Assembly (NCBI RefSeq): GCF_019977235.1
Contig: NZ_AP024646.1
Coordinates: forward strand, 992,001 to 1,056,000
Direction of reading: 5' to 3'
Length of the DNA stretch: 64,000 bases
From: Arthrobacter sp. StoSoilB5
GTDB taxonomy: Bacteria > Actinomycetota > Actinomycetes > Actinomycetales > Micrococcaceae
In this document: piece after piece, positions 35,218 to 44,385 of the stretch
Layout: each line of letters begins with the position of its first letter
Numbering within the stretch: the first letter of the stretch is position 1
The notes under the pieces: model-generated
The model's database searches: none
What the model was told of the DNA's origin: nothing
What the model saw: the letters and a program-made list of their open reading frames with translations, nothing else
Translations under genes and position numbers: made by a program

Positions 35218-36012
35218 ATGAGAGGGCATGCGACAGCACCGGCAGCGACCGGCACGTTCCTTCCGGATGTCAGCGCTACACGGGCAAACATAGGCGGCTG
35301 GGCGCAGCTAAGCGTGGTCCAGTATTTCGTCGCCGAGGCTGCCGTCATCGAGGCGTGGGCTGGTCCGGAACCCTACAACAGAGCTACCGGGTTCATCAGC
35401 GACCTCGGCGCAATATCGTGCGGCGTCTACGAAGACCGGGCCGTGTGCTCCCCTTTACATGTGCTGATGAACGCCTCTTTTGTTGTCCAGGGCCTGGCAT
35501 TGATCCTTGGCGCGGCGCTCCTGACCGCCGGTCTTTTGTGTGTGGCAGCGCGCCCGGGCGTGCGTGCCCAGCGCTTCCGCGCCGCCACGGCCCAGGAGGA
35601 ACCAACGACACGGCTCCTGGCCAAGCCGTGGATCATGGCCGTGGCCATTCGAATACTTACGGGTGTTTCCGGCGCCGGGACTGTGATCGTTGGACTGGTC
35701 CCCGAGGATGTGGGCTCCCCATGGCATTTTGCCGGGGCCCTGATGTTCTTTGTTGGCGGTGGCTTCGCGCTGCTTCTGCTCGGCATCCTATGGTTCCGGC
35801 AGACCCCCATGAGTTGGTTCATCGCCGCTTGCGGCTCCCTGTGTATCGGCGCACTCATCGTTGGCGGGATCACGGGAATGGAGGTTCCTCATCCGGGAAC
35901 CCTGGAACGGCTCATGGGCTACCCCGTGACCATCGGCCTGGCGGCTGCGGGGCTGGTCATCGCCCAGCGGGTGCGGACGGAACGGAAAGCCGCGAGGTTG
36001 AGGGTTCAGTGA
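35218..36012 (+). CDS. DUF998-family membrane protein, copy 1
   Basis: A 264-residue protein with about six transmembrane segments. The N-terminal part carries the DUF998 pattern FISDLGAISCG and VCSPLHVLMNASFVVQG. The ATG at 35218 is preferred over one at 35149 because the extension is basic and lacks the family start. It is followed, 56 bases after its stop, by a clear paralogue, so this is a tandem duplication. DUF998 proteins are integral membrane proteins of unknown function. Confidence 0.87.
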   Translation: MRGHATAPAATGTFLPDVSATRANIGGWAQLSVVQYFVAEAAVIEAWAGPEPYNRATGFISDLGAISCGVYEDRAVCSPLHVLMNASFVVQGLALILGAALLTAGLLCVAARPGVRAQRFRAATAQEEPTTRLLAKPWIMAVAIRILTGVSGAGTVIVGLVPEDVGSPWHFAGALMFFVGGGFALLLLGILWFRQTPMSWFIAACGSLCIGALIVGGITGMEVPHPGTLERLMGYPVTIGLAAAGLVIAQRVRTERKAARLRVQ

Positions 36013-36068
36013 CGGGCCAGCCCCAGCCGCTCTGGCCCGTGTCCCAAGGGTAGGTCTATTCTTGCGCT

Positions 36069-36893
36069 ATGACGACGGCGGGTGGTCCGCGTAGCAGGGA
36101 CCGCGGGCTTTTGCCTGACCTCGCAGGGCGACGCGAGCTTGTTGGGGGCTGGGCAGCGATCACGCTCATCCACTATTTCGTGGTGGAAGCCACTGCGATG
36201 GCTGTATGGCGGGGCAATCCCGGCTATGACAGGCGTGCCCACGTCATCAGCGACCTCGGAGCTGCACACTGCGGTCCATTCAACGGTTACGAGGTGTGCT
36301 CCCCGCTTAATTGGCTGATGAATGCCTCGTTCGTGCTCCAAGGAGCTGCCATGGTGCTCGGGGCGGTGCTGTTGAGCTCGGCAGTCCTCTCCGTCGCGGC
36401 CGAACCGGGCGTACGGGTCATCCGGCCAAGGATGGCATCACCCGCCGCGCCAGCCGAGGCCTTTCCCTGGATTGCCGCCGGGGCTGTGAGAGTGCTGATC
36501 CTCGTGGCGGGCATAGGACAGGCAATGGTTGGCTTGATCCCCGAAGACACTGACCTCGCGCTGCATCTGACCGGTGCCGGGCTGTATTTCATCGCCGGGC
36601 CGTTGTCCTTGGTAATACTGGGCCTAGTGTGGCGGGGCCATACCCAGATGTCGTGGATGGTGCTCTTGTTCGGCGCAGTTTCCCTTGGAGCAACCATCTA
36701 CGTCCTTGCCGTGCAGCTGCGCGTCGAGGAACCGGGCGCCATCGAGCGGACCATGGCCTATCCGATCATCCTCGGATTGTCGTTGGTGGGCCTGGTGGTG
36801 GCGCACCGGGTAACCAAGGAGCGCAAGGCCGTCAGGGCTGTTTTACGTTCTTCCGTCCCAGGAACACCGCCGCCCCACCGCACAGCAGGCTGA
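36069..36893 (+). CDS. DUF998-family membrane protein, copy 2
   Basis: A 274-residue paralogue of the preceding gene. Shared positions include HVISDLGAAHCG, VCSPLNWLMNASFVLQG and VGLIPEDT (copy 1: VGLVPEDV), with about six transmembrane segments. Its 3' end overlaps the convergent membrane-protein gene by 62 bases. Function unknown; the preserved motifs suggest both copies are functional. Confidence 0.87.
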   Translation: MTTAGGPRSRDRGLLPDLAGRRELVGGWAAITLIHYFVVEATAMAVWRGNPGYDRRAHVISDLGAAHCGPFNGYEVCSPLNWLMNASFVLQGAAMVLGAVLLSSAVLSVAAEPGVRVIRPRMASPAAPAEAFPWIAAGAVRVLILVAGIGQAMVGLIPEDTDLALHLTGAGLYFIAGPLSLVILGLVWRGHTQMSWMVLLFGAVSLGATIYVLAVQLRVEEPGAIERTMAYPIILGLSLVGLVVAHRVTKERKAVRAVLRSSVPGTPPPHRTAG

Positions 36894-37458
36894 TGAGGAA
36901 CAGAACCCACGACGCAATGGTGACGGCGGAAGCCAAGGCAACCGAACCGGCGTCGGGAGTTTCCGCAGCCAACATGGAATCGATGGCGACGTTGGACCAC
37001 AAGCGCGCCACGGCGAACAGCAGGGGAGCAGCCCACATTGCCCATCGCCACGACTTGCGCGCAACGTTGGTGCCGATCAGCAGGAGCCAGCTGAAGCCGA
37101 AGATCAGCGGAAAGAGTGTGCCGGCGGTCTTGTGGACGTAGTTCAACTGGCCCCGGGCGGACTCGTCCATGGCGGCGCGAAGCTGGGCAACGTAGTCCTG
37201 GGAGAACCCACCGATCAGCGAGTCAGGCATAGCCAGGCCGCCCGAAAGCTGCGTCATTTGGTTCAGCGTCAGCAAGTGCAGGTACCAGAACAGGAAGAGG
37301 CTGGCCACAACGCCTGCGATGACAATCAGCTTGGAGTTGCCTTGCGCCTTTTCAGGGGTCCGCTGCGTGGTGGGATTGATCACGGGTGGGAGGGTGTGGT
37401 TGGGCACCACTGCCTTGGCTCCGTGCTTCTTGATGCGCTGCGCTGGTGTCTTGGCCAT
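36832..37458 (-). CDS. Hypothetical membrane protein (208 aa)
   Basis: A 208-residue protein with a basic cytoplasmic N terminus (MAKTPAQRIKKHGAK) and four hydrophobic segments (about 43-63, 105-125, 135-155, 175-198). The ATG at 37458 lies 11 bases after GGCGGGA; the ATG three codons earlier would be only two bases from that site. Divergent from the inositol-monophosphatase-like gene (33 bases between starts) and overlapping the DUF998 copy at its 3' end. Family not recognised. Confidence 0.75.
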   Translation of the reverse strand: MAKTPAQRIKKHGAKAVVPNHTLPPVINPTTQRTPEKAQGNSKLIVIAGVVASLFLFWYLHLLTLNQMTQLSGGLAMPDSLIGGFSQDYVAQLRAAMDESARGQLNYVHKTAGTLFPLIFGFSWLLLIGTNVARKSWRWAMWAAPLLFAVARLWSNVAIDSMLAAETPDAGSVALASAVTIASWVLFLISLLCGGAAVFLGRKNVKQP

Positions 37459-37491
37459 GTCATTCATTATCCCGCCACATAAGCTGGGACC

Positions 37492-38337
37492 ATGACCACC
37501 GGCAGGCACACCGCAACTGAACTTGATCCATCACTGGATGATTACCAATTGGCCAGCGCACTGGTCCGCGAGGCAGGCCAGCTGGCGCTGCTCATGCGCA
37601 TGGGCGGGCTGCAGGGCACGCGCAAGACGTCGGTGTCCGACGTCGTCACGGCGGCCGATCATGCGGCCGAAGCTTACGTATTGGAACAGTTGCGGCGCTG
37701 CCGCCCGGAGGACGGCATCCTGGGCGAGGAGGGCACCTCTGTTGGCGGTACCAGTGGCCGGACGTGGGTGATCGATCCGGTTGATGGAACGTACAACTTC
37801 CTGCACGGCTCCACGTATTGGTGCTCGGCGATCGCGCTGAAGCGGAACGACGTCGACCATGGGGGAAATCCAGTTGTTGATCCATCGGTTGTGCTCGGGG
37901 CCATCTACCAGCCCGAGTTGGACAAGCTTTGGCTCGGCGGCGAAGAGCACCCTGCCACGCTGAATGGGGAACGGATCAGTGCACCCGGCGACGCCACGGT
38001 AGGTGAACTGTGCGCTGCCACCTACATCCACCCCACCTGGTTGGCAGACCCCCGTACGGCAATGCCCTGGCACGCTGCGGCTGTCTCGGCCGCGTCGCTG
38101 CGAATGTTCGGTTCAGGCTCGTGTGATCTTGGCCGGGTGGCCGACGGCGAGCTTGGCTGCTGGTTCCAGCACAGCTGCCCGGAATGGGACTGGCTCCCAG
38201 GCAAGGCGATTGTCCGCGCTGCCGGCGGGGACACCGCCGTCGTGCAGGTCAACGGACTTAACTGGTTCATTGCAGGAGGCCCGACGGCGGTCCGCGAGTT
38301 GGGCGCCGCCCTCACTTCTGTTCCGCAGTTTGCGTAG
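37492..38337 (+). CDS. Inositol-monophosphatase-family phosphatase
   Basis: A 281-residue Mg-dependent phosphatase. Metal-ligand motifs are GEEGT (Glu), DPVDGTYNF (Asp-Pro-x-Asp-Gly) and the late WDWLPGKAI (Asp). In actinomycetes this fold includes inositol-1-phosphatase, histidinol-phosphatase and CysQ-type enzymes; the sequence alone does not decide among them. It is not next to histidine genes, and the inositol region is more than 6 kb away. ATG start. Confidence 0.88.
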   Translation: MTTGRHTATELDPSLDDYQLASALVREAGQLALLMRMGGLQGTRKTSVSDVVTAADHAAEAYVLEQLRRCRPEDGILGEEGTSVGGTSGRTWVIDPVDGTYNFLHGSTYWCSAIALKRNDVDHGGNPVVDPSVVLGAIYQPELDKLWLGGEEHPATLNGERISAPGDATVGELCAATYIHPTWLADPRTAMPWHAAAVSAASLRMFGSGSCDLGRVADGELGCWFQHSCPEWDWLPGKAIVRAAGGDTAVVQVNGLNWFIAGGPTAVRELGAALTSVPQFA

Positions 38338-38413
38338 TGTTTGAGCCCCCGGGCAGCGCCCGTTTGGGGTTGGCCTTTGAGTGTCGGAGGCACCGCCTAG
38401 ACTGGTAGACACC

Positions 38414-40966
38414 ATGGATATGTTGTTCGACCCCTACGCAGACGGCCCCTTCAACGCAGGCTCCAAAGCCGCCATCAAGGCTGCCCCGGAGCTTTCGCAC
38501 GCAGGCGGCGGGGCTGCCCGCGCCCGGTTCGGTGAGGGCAGTGGCGGGTCCAGCGGTGGAACAAACGAACGTCCCGCTTCCGGTGGTTGGGGTAACCAGG
38601 AGGCCGGTAGGCTGCCGTCCGCCGACGCACTGCTCCAAGGCTTGAATCCCCAGCAGGAAGAAGCCGTGAAGCACGCCGGCAGTCCATTGCTGATCGTTGC
38701 TGGTGCCGGATCAGGCAAGACCCGTGTGCTGAGTAACCGGATCGCCTATCTCATCGCCACCAAACGGGCCCACCACGGCGAAATCCTGGCCATCACCTTC
38801 ACCAACAAGGCCGCCGCAGAAATGCGTGAGCGCATCGAAGCCTTGGTGGGGGGCCGGGCCAAGGCCATGTGGATCTCCACTTTCCACTCCTCCTGTGTGC
38901 GCATCCTGCGCCGCGAGGCCGCCAACGTGGGCCTGAACTCCAACTTCTCCATCTACGACTCCGCGGATTCCCTGCGCCTGATCACGCTTGTGGCAAAGAA
39001 CCTGGACCTCGACCCCAAGAAGTTTGCCCCCAAGGCCATCCAGCACAAGATCTCAGCGCTAAAGAACGAGCTCATCGATGCCGATTCCTACGCGTCGTCG
39101 GCCAACTACAACGATCCTTTTGAGATGGCGGTGGCAGACGTCTTCAAGGGCTACACCCAGCGGCTCCGCCAGGCCAACGCGATGGACTTTGATGACCTCA
39201 TCGCGGAGACCGTCTACATGTTCCGGGCGTTCCCGGCACTCGCCGAGTCCTACAGACGCCGGTTCCGGCATGTGCTGGTGGACGAATACCAGGACACCAA
39301 CCACGCCCAGTACGCGCTGGTGAGGGAAATCGTTGGCCTTGGCACTGATACCGACGTCGAGCCCAGCGAACTCACCGTGGTGGGAGACTCCGATCAGTCC
39401 ATCTACGCTTTCCGTGGTGCGGACATCCGCAACATTGTGGAGTTTGAAGCCGACTATCCCAATGCGCGCACCATCAAGCTCGAGCAAAACTACCGCTCCA
39501 CGCAGAACATCCTCACGGCCGCCAACTCCGTGATTTCCCGCAACCCCAACCGCCAGGAAAAGCGGCTGTGGACGGCAGAGGGAGATGGCGAGAAGATCGT
39601 CGGCTACGTGGGAGAGAACGAGCACGACGAAGCCCAGTTCATCGCCAAGGAAATCGACCGCCTTCAGGACGAGGAAGGGCTGCGTCCTGGCGATGTCGCC
39701 ATTTTCTACCGGACCAACGCCCAGTCGCGCTCCATTGAAGACGTGCTGGTCCGGGTGGGCCTGCCCTACAAAGTGGTCGGCGGCACGCGGTTCTACGAAC
39801 GCAAGGAAATCAAAGACGCCCTGGCGTACCTGCGTGTTTTGGTGAACCCGGATGACGACGTCAACCTCCGCCGTGTCCTCAACGAACCCAAACGCGGGAT
39901 TGGCGACCGCGCCGAGGGCGCAGTTGCTGCATTGGCTGAACGCGAGCGGACGTCCTTTATGGCTGCCGCCCGCCGTGCCGACCAAGCTCCCGGCATGGCT
40001 ACGCGGTCCGTCAACGCAGTCCTGGGCTTTGTGAAGCTTTTGGATGACCTGGCTGAGGTTGCCACAGGTTCTGGCGCCGCCGCGGCTCTGGAAGCCGTGC
40101 TCGAGCAGACCGGATACCTCGCCGGTCTGCGTGCCAGCAATGATCCACAGGACGAGTCCCGTGTGGAGAACCTGGCTGAATTGGTGGCCGTGGTCCGCGA
40201 GTACGAACGCGATAACCCGGACGGTTCACTGGGTGAGTTCCTGGAACAGGTTTCCCTGGTGGCAGATGCTGACCAAATTCCTGATGCTCCAGGAGCAGAT
40301 ATCGACGCCGCCGTGGCCGAAGCCAAGCGCATGGGTGTTGTCACGCTCATGACGTTGCACACCGCCAAAGGCCTGGAGTTCCCGGTGGTCTTCCTCACTG
40401 GCATGGAGCACGGGATCTTCCCACACCAGCGCTCCGCCACGGATCCCAAAGAGCTCGCCGAAGAACGCCGCCTTGCCTACGTGGGCCTTACCCGCGCACG
40501 CAAGCGCCTCTACGTCACGCGCTCGGAGGTCCGCAGTATGTGGGGCCAGAGCCAGTACAACCCCGCCAGCCAGTTCCTGGAGGAGATCCCCTCCGAACTC
40601 GTGGACTGGAAGCGTGAAGGCATGAGCCGGCAAGCGGCAGGCGGTGGTTGGGGGAGCGCTCCCATAGGCTCCAACCGCTACGGCGGCTCTTTCTGGGGAG
40701 CGGGCACGTCCCGCGGTGTTGCCGCCAGCCCAACCGCCGGATTCGACGCCGACGTCCCGGCCGCCGTCGCACGCACCAGGGTGCAGCCGCAAAAGGAAGT
40801 CATTTCAGTGGTGGTGGGGGACAAGGTCAACCACACGAGTTTCGGCAACGGCGTGGTGCTGGGGGTCGAAGGTTCGGGCGACAAGACCGTTGCGAAGGTG
40901 AAGTTCGACGTCGGTGAGAAGCGGCTGCTGTTGCGGTACGCGCCGCTGACCAAACTGGATGCCTGA
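38414..40966 (+). CDS. pcrA: ATP-dependent DNA helicase PcrA/UvrD1
   Basis: An 850-residue superfamily-1 helicase. An extended, Gly-rich N terminus (about 75 residues) precedes motif I GAGSGKTRVL, motif II VDEYQDTN, SDQSIYAFRGAD, and the late TLHTAKGLEFPVVF and YVGLTRARKRLYVT motifs. The C-terminal Tudor-like segment (VVVGDKVNHTSFGNG) is typical of PcrA and contacts RNA polymerase. It works in repair and replication restart. The ATG at 38414 (MDMLFDPYADGP) is chosen. Neighbourhood with sucCD matches mycobacterial uvrD1 (recalled). Confidence 0.95.
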   Translation: MDMLFDPYADGPFNAGSKAAIKAAPELSHAGGGAARARFGEGSGGSSGGTNERPASGGWGNQEAGRLPSADALLQGLNPQQEEAVKHAGSPLLIVAGAGSGKTRVLSNRIAYLIATKRAHHGEILAITFTNKAAAEMRERIEALVGGRAKAMWISTFHSSCVRILRREAANVGLNSNFSIYDSADSLRLITLVAKNLDLDPKKFAPKAIQHKISALKNELIDADSYASSANYNDPFEMAVADVFKGYTQRLRQANAMDFDDLIAETVYMFRAFPALAESYRRRFRHVLVDEYQDTNHAQYALVREIVGLGTDTDVEPSELTVVGDSDQSIYAFRGADIRNIVEFEADYPNARTIKLEQNYRSTQNILTAANSVISRNPNRQEKRLWTAEGDGEKIVGYVGENEHDEAQFIAKEIDRLQDEEGLRPGDVAIFYRTNAQSRSIEDVLVRVGLPYKVVGGTRFYERKEIKDALAYLRVLVNPDDDVNLRRVLNEPKRGIGDRAEGAVAALAERERTSFMAAARRADQAPGMATRSVNAVLGFVKLLDDLAEVATGSGAAAALEAVLEQTGYLAGLRASNDPQDESRVENLAELVAVVREYERDNPDGSLGEFLEQVSLVADADQIPDAPGADIDAAVAEAKRMGVVTLMTLHTAKGLEFPVVFLTGMEHGIFPHQRSATDPKELAEERRLAYVGLTRARKRLYVTRSEVRSMWGQSQYNPASQFLEEIPSELVDWKREGMSRQAAGGGWGSAPIGSNRYGGSFWGAGTSRGVAASPTAGFDADVPAAVARTRVQPQKEVISVVVGDKVNHTSFGNGVVLGVEGSGDKTVAKVKFDVGEKRLLLRYAPLTKLDA

Positions 40967-40989
40967 GGCCCCACGGCATAATTGGTGGC

Positions 40990-41679
40990 ATGCGACGGAC
41001 TGTATTGGGGATTCTGGCTGCCTTGCTCATGATGGTGGCCACGGGCTGCTCCTTCGCCACCAAGGACCCTGATTACGTTCCGCCGGCTCCATTGGCTCCG
41101 CTGGAACAGCTCAAACAGGTTCCGGTAACAGAGCAGACCACCTTGTCCGCCGGCGAGGACGTCACCGCGTTTGTGACGCAGGACCGCAACATCGTGTGTG
41201 CCATGACGTCCTCCAGGGGCGGCCACCTCAACGTGCCTTATGAGGTGAACTCCTATTCTGATGCGGCCAACAACAAGTTCGCCGTGGTGCCTGTGGTCCA
41301 TTGCGAATTGGCGAAGTATGCCAAGACGGAGGTCGATGACGTTGCCGACGACTGCGGTGGCACAGGCCTTGGCTACCTTGGCGGGACGGTGCTTCTTTCT
41401 CCCGATAAGGCGGTCTATGGCTCGTGTCGTTCCGGCGTAACACAAATGGAGTCCGAGTTCGGGCCCAAAGGGAGCCGCAGTGGCCCCATCTCCAAGCTGC
41501 GCGAGCTGGCCGACGGCCAGAACATCGAGCGCAACGGCCTGCGCTGCTCGGCCTATAACGGCGGCGTTGCCTGCGGAAACGTCTCTGGTGGCGTGGCATT
41601 CTTTGTCAGCCAGGCGGGCTACCAGTTGATTTCCGACGGCGGCAACAGGGTCCGTGGGAACCTCGAAGGAGCGGGCTGA
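40990..41679 (+). CDS. Putative secreted lipoprotein
   Basis: A 229-residue protein with a lipoprotein signal (MRRTVLGILAALLMMVATGC; lipobox ATGC, Cys20). The mature part has six further cysteines spread in pairs (NIVCAMTSS, VVHCELAK, DDCGGTG, GSCRSG, LRCSAYN, VACGNVS), suggesting disulfides outside the membrane. No enzyme motif recognised. It begins 23 bases after pcrA and ends 253 bases before sucC. Confidence 0.82.
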   Translation: MRRTVLGILAALLMMVATGCSFATKDPDYVPPAPLAPLEQLKQVPVTEQTTLSAGEDVTAFVTQDRNIVCAMTSSRGGHLNVPYEVNSYSDAANNKFAVVPVVHCELAKYAKTEVDDVADDCGGTGLGYLGGTVLLSPDKAVYGSCRSGVTQMESEFGPKGSRSGPISKLRELADGQNIERNGLRCSAYNGGVACGNVSGGVAFFVSQAGYQLISDGGNRVRGNLEGAG

Positions 41680-41932
41680 TCACCTCGGTGCAGCCCAAAA
41701 TCCGCGTCATTATGCGGTTTTTCTACATGCGATAGAAGTGTAAGGTTACTCACTTAACCGGTAGTGTGTAGCTGGCGGGACTCCTCAAAGGGCTAAAGTT
41801 CCGAGAGGACCTTACGCAATGTGACCGGCTTCAATCCCGGTTGTTTACCGCGTACTTTCCGCAGCTGGCTATCGCGGTCATCGCGGTTCCCGGCTGAACA
41901 GAAACTACTTCGACGTAGAAGGACACTAAACC
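41680..41932 (+). promoter_or_regulatory. sucCD upstream region
   Basis: A 253-base gap. A small hairpin (CCGC/GCGG with TTTTT, about 41700-41723) may end the lipoprotein gene. An inverted repeat GGTTA-N6-TAACC at 41744-41759 is a candidate operator. sucC has a GAAGGA ribosome site. Confidence 0.45.
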
Positions 41933-43102
41933 GTGGACCTGTTTGAATATCAGGCGCGCGATATGTTCGAAGCGCACGGTGTACCCGTGCTCGCCGGCAT
42001 CGTGGCGCACACTCCTGAAGAAGCAAAGGCAGCTGCCGAGAAGATCGGCGGCGTTACTGTCGTAAAGGCACAGGTTAAGGTTGGTGGCCGCGGCAAGGCT
42101 GGCGGCGTCAAGGTTGCCAAGACTGCCGAAGAGGCGCTTGAGCACTCCACCAACATCCTGGGCATGGACATCAAGGGCCACACCGTAAACAAGGTGATGA
42201 TCGCCCAGGGTGCGGACATCGCCGAGGAATTCTACTTCTCGGTCCTTCTGGACCGCGCCAACCGCAACTACCTGGCCATGTGCTCGGTTGAAGGCGGCAT
42301 GGAAATTGAGCAGCTGGCTGTTGAGCGTCCCGAGGCCCTGGCCAAGATCGCCATCGATCCCGCTGTAGGCATTGACCAGGCCAAGGCTGACGAGATCGTC
42401 GCAGCCGCAGGTTTCGCTGAAGAACTGCGCGGCAAAGTGGCCGACGTCATTCTGAAGCTCTGGGACGTCTTCAAGAAGGAAGACGCAACCCTGGTTGAGG
42501 TCAACCCGCTTGTCCGCACCGGCGCAGGCGAGATCATCGCCCTCGACGGCAAGGTCACCCTCGACGAAAACGCCGACTTCCGCCACGTGCACCACGCACT
42601 GCTCGAGGACAAGGAGTCAGCTGACCCGCTCGAGGCCAAGGCAAAGGCTCAGGACCTCAACTACGTCAAGCTGGACGGCGAAGTAGGCATCATCGGCAAC
42701 GGCGCCGGTCTTGTGATGTCCACCCTCGACGTCGTTGCTTACGCTGGTGAAAACCACGGCAACGTCAAGCCCGCCAACTTCCTGGACATCGGTGGTGGAG
42801 CTTCCGCCGAGGTCATGGCCAACGGTTTGGACGTCATCCTGGGCGACTCCCAGGTCAAGAGCGTGTTCGTCAACGTCTTCGGCGGCATCACCGCTTGTGA
42901 CGCTGTGGCAAAGGGCATCGTGGGTGCACTTGCCGAGCTGGGATCCGCTGCGAACAAGCCGCTGGTCGTTCGCCTCGACGGCAACAACGTTGAGGAAGGC
43001 CGCCGCATCCTGACCGAGGCCAACCACCCGCTGGTTACCCTGGCCGCCACCATGGACGAGGGCGCCGACAAGGCCGCCGAGCTCGCCAACGCAGCTAAGT
43101 AA
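41933..43102 (+). CDS. sucC: Succinyl-CoA ligase, beta subunit
   Basis: A 389-residue ATP-grasp subunit of the TCA-cycle enzyme that makes ATP (or GTP) from succinyl-CoA. Recognisable by [19 protein letters not shown], the nucleotide-grasp [17 protein letters not shown], and the CoA/phosphate C-terminal domain [18 protein letters not shown] and [19 protein letters not shown] start, usual length, 12 bases upstream of sucD. Confidence 0.98.
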   Translation: MDLFEYQARDMFEAHGVPVLAGIVAHTPEEAKAAAEKIGGVTVVKAQVKVGGRGKAGGVKVAKTAEEALEHSTNILGMDIKGHTVNKVMIAQGADIAEEFYFSVLLDRANRNYLAMCSVEGGMEIEQLAVERPEALAKIAIDPAVGIDQAKADEIVAAAGFAEELRGKVADVILKLWDVFKKEDATLVEVNPLVRTGAGEIIALDGKVTLDENADFRHVHHALLEDKESADPLEAKAKAQDLNYVKLDGEVGIIGNGAGLVMSTLDVVAYAGENHGNVKPANFLDIGGGASAEVMANGLDVILGDSQVKSVFVNVFGGITACDAVAKGIVGALAELGSAANKPLVVRLDGNNVEEGRRILTEANHPLVTLAATMDEGADKAAELANAAK

Positions 43103-43114
43103 AGGGACGCGACA

Positions 43115-44017
43115 ATGTCTATCTACCTCAACAAAGACTCCAAGGTCATCGTTCAGGGCATCACCGGCGGCGAGGGCACCAAGCACACCGCACTGATGCT
43201 CAAGGCCGGCACCAACATTGTTGGTGGCGTCAACGCCCGCAAGGCCGGCAGCACGGTCCTGCACGGAGACAAGGAAATCACCGTCTTCGGCACCGTCAAG
43301 GAAGCCATCGCTGAAACCGGCGCAGACGTCTCCATCGTCTTCGTTCCGCCGGCATTCACCAAGGACGCCGTGGTTGAAGCCATCGAAGCCGGCATCGGCC
43401 TCGTTGTAGTCATCACTGAAGGCGTTCCGGTTCAGGACTCCGCCGAATTCTGGGCACTCGCCCAGTCCAAGGTTGACGCTGACGGCAAGCAGATCACCCG
43501 CATCATTGGGCCGAACTGCCCCGGTATCATCACCCCGGGCGAAGCCCTCGTTGGCATCACCCCGGCAAACATCACGGGCAAGGGCCCCATCGGCCTCGTG
43601 TCCAAGTCCGGTACCTTGACGTACCAGATGATGTACGAACTCCGCGACCTCGGGTTCTCCACCGCCATCGGCATTGGTGGCGACCCCATCATCGGCACCA
43701 CGCACATCGACGCCCTGGCCGCGTTCGAGGCCGACCCGGAGACCAAAGCGATCGTCATGATCGGCGAAATCGGTGGCGACGCTGAAGAGCGCGCGGCTGA
43801 CTTCATCAAGGCCAACGTCACCAAGCCGGTTGTTGGCTACGTCGCAGGCTTCACGGCTCCTGAGGGCAAGACCATGGGCCACGCCGGCGCCATCGTCTCC
43901 GGTTCCGCTGGTACCGCACAGGCCAAGAAGGAAGCCCTCGAAGCTGCAGGCGTGAAGGTCGGCAAGACGCCGTCCGAGACCGCCAGGCTGCTGCGCGAGG
44001 TTTACGCAACTCTCTAG
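43115..44017 (+). CDS. sucD: Succinyl-CoA ligase, alpha subunit
   Basis: A 300-residue subunit that binds CoA and carries the phospho-histidine. Visible are the N-terminal Rossmann motif [31 protein letters not shown], and GHAGAIVSG with the active-site His. Starts 12 bases after sucC in the usual order. Followed by a pair of near-identical strong hairpins. Confidence 0.98.
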   Translation: MSIYLNKDSKVIVQGITGGEGTKHTALMLKAGTNIVGGVNARKAGSTVLHGDKEITVFGTVKEAIAETGADVSIVFVPPAFTKDAVVEAIEAGIGLVVVITEGVPVQDSAEFWALAQSKVDADGKQITRIIGPNCPGIITPGEALVGITPANITGKGPIGLVSKSGTLTYQMMYELRDLGFSTAIGIGGDPIIGTTHIDALAAFEADPETKAIVMIGEIGGDAEERAADFIKANVTKPVVGYVAGFTAPEGKTMGHAGAIVSGSAGTAQAKKEALEAAGVKVGKTPSETARLLREVYATL

Positions 44018-44045
44018 GCTTACGGCCGTAAGGCAGAACACGCAC

Positions 44046-44095
44046 GCCGGCGGCCCGGTGCCTTCCCATGGAAGGTGCCGGGCCGCCGTCGTTCT
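44046..44095 (+). terminator. Long hairpin after sucD, copy 1
   Basis: A 19-bp stem (CGGCGGCCCGG... with two wobble pairs, loop CA) followed by TCGTTCTTT. It is the likely sucCD terminator. The whole 45-base element is repeated without change at 44219-44263. Confidence 0.85.
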
Positions 44096-44112
44096 TTAAG
44101 CCAGTCCTGAGT

Positions 44113-44150
44113 GACGCGCATTTTCGTTGGGGACGCGAATGTTCGTTGGT
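44113..44150 (+). repeat. Two 19-bp direct repeats
   Basis: Two head-to-tail copies of GACGCGNATKTTCGTTGGK (44113-44131, 44132-44150), differing at a few positions. They lie between the duplicated hairpins, and GACACCC-type motifs follow. Probably part of an intergenic repeat family. Confidence 0.7.
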
Positions 44151-44218
44151 GACACCCGGATGTGGGTGTCCTGGGTCGGGTCGGGTGTCGCGTACGTGTT
44201 TGGGTGTCTGATTCGCGA

Positions 44219-44270
44219 CGGCGGCCCGGTGCCTTCCCATGGAAGGTGCCGGGCCGCCGTCGTACTTTTG
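44219..44270 (+). terminator. Long hairpin after sucD, copy 2 (exact duplicate)
   Basis: The same 45 bases as 44046-44090, 173 bases downstream, followed by ACTTTTG. Both arms and the loop are identical, so the duplication is recent or maintained. Confidence 0.85.
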
Positions 44271-44287
44271 ATCCCGCAGCACGCGCC

Positions 44288-44324
44288 GAAGGCCCGTTCG
44301 GAATGTCCCGGACGGGCCTTTGCT
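44288..44324 (+). terminator. Hairpin upstream of the tautomerase gene
   Basis: Stem AAGGCCCGTTCGG / CCGGACGGGCCTT with one mismatch region, then TGCTG. A third hairpin in this gap that insulates the inositol region from sucCD. Confidence 0.7.
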
Positions 44325-44352
44325 GTACGCACGGTCCACATATTTGTTAGTA

Positions 44353-44362
44353 TGTCAGGACA
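44353..44362 (+). promoter_or_regulatory. Operator-like site TGTCAGGACA (tautomerase)
   Basis: Exact TGTCAGGACA, a TGTC-AG-GACA inverted repeat, 24 bases before the tautomerase start. The identical 10-mer lies ahead of the importer gene, and variants precede the other units of the inositol region. Confidence 0.7.
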
Positions 44363-44385
44363 AACTATTTCTAAGGACTGTGCAC

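Larger units (their letters stand above)
44018..44385. other. Intergenic region between sucD and the tautomerase gene
   Basis: About 370 bases without a gene. It holds two copies of a 45-base hairpin, two 19-base direct repeats between them, a third terminator hairpin, and a TGTCAGGACA operator-like site; each is listed separately. Confidence 0.8.

Noticed and set aside
42617..44041. 474-codon open frame antisense to sucCD
   Set aside because: A typical antisense shadow in GC-rich DNA; the plus-strand genes are certain and the minus frame has no family features.
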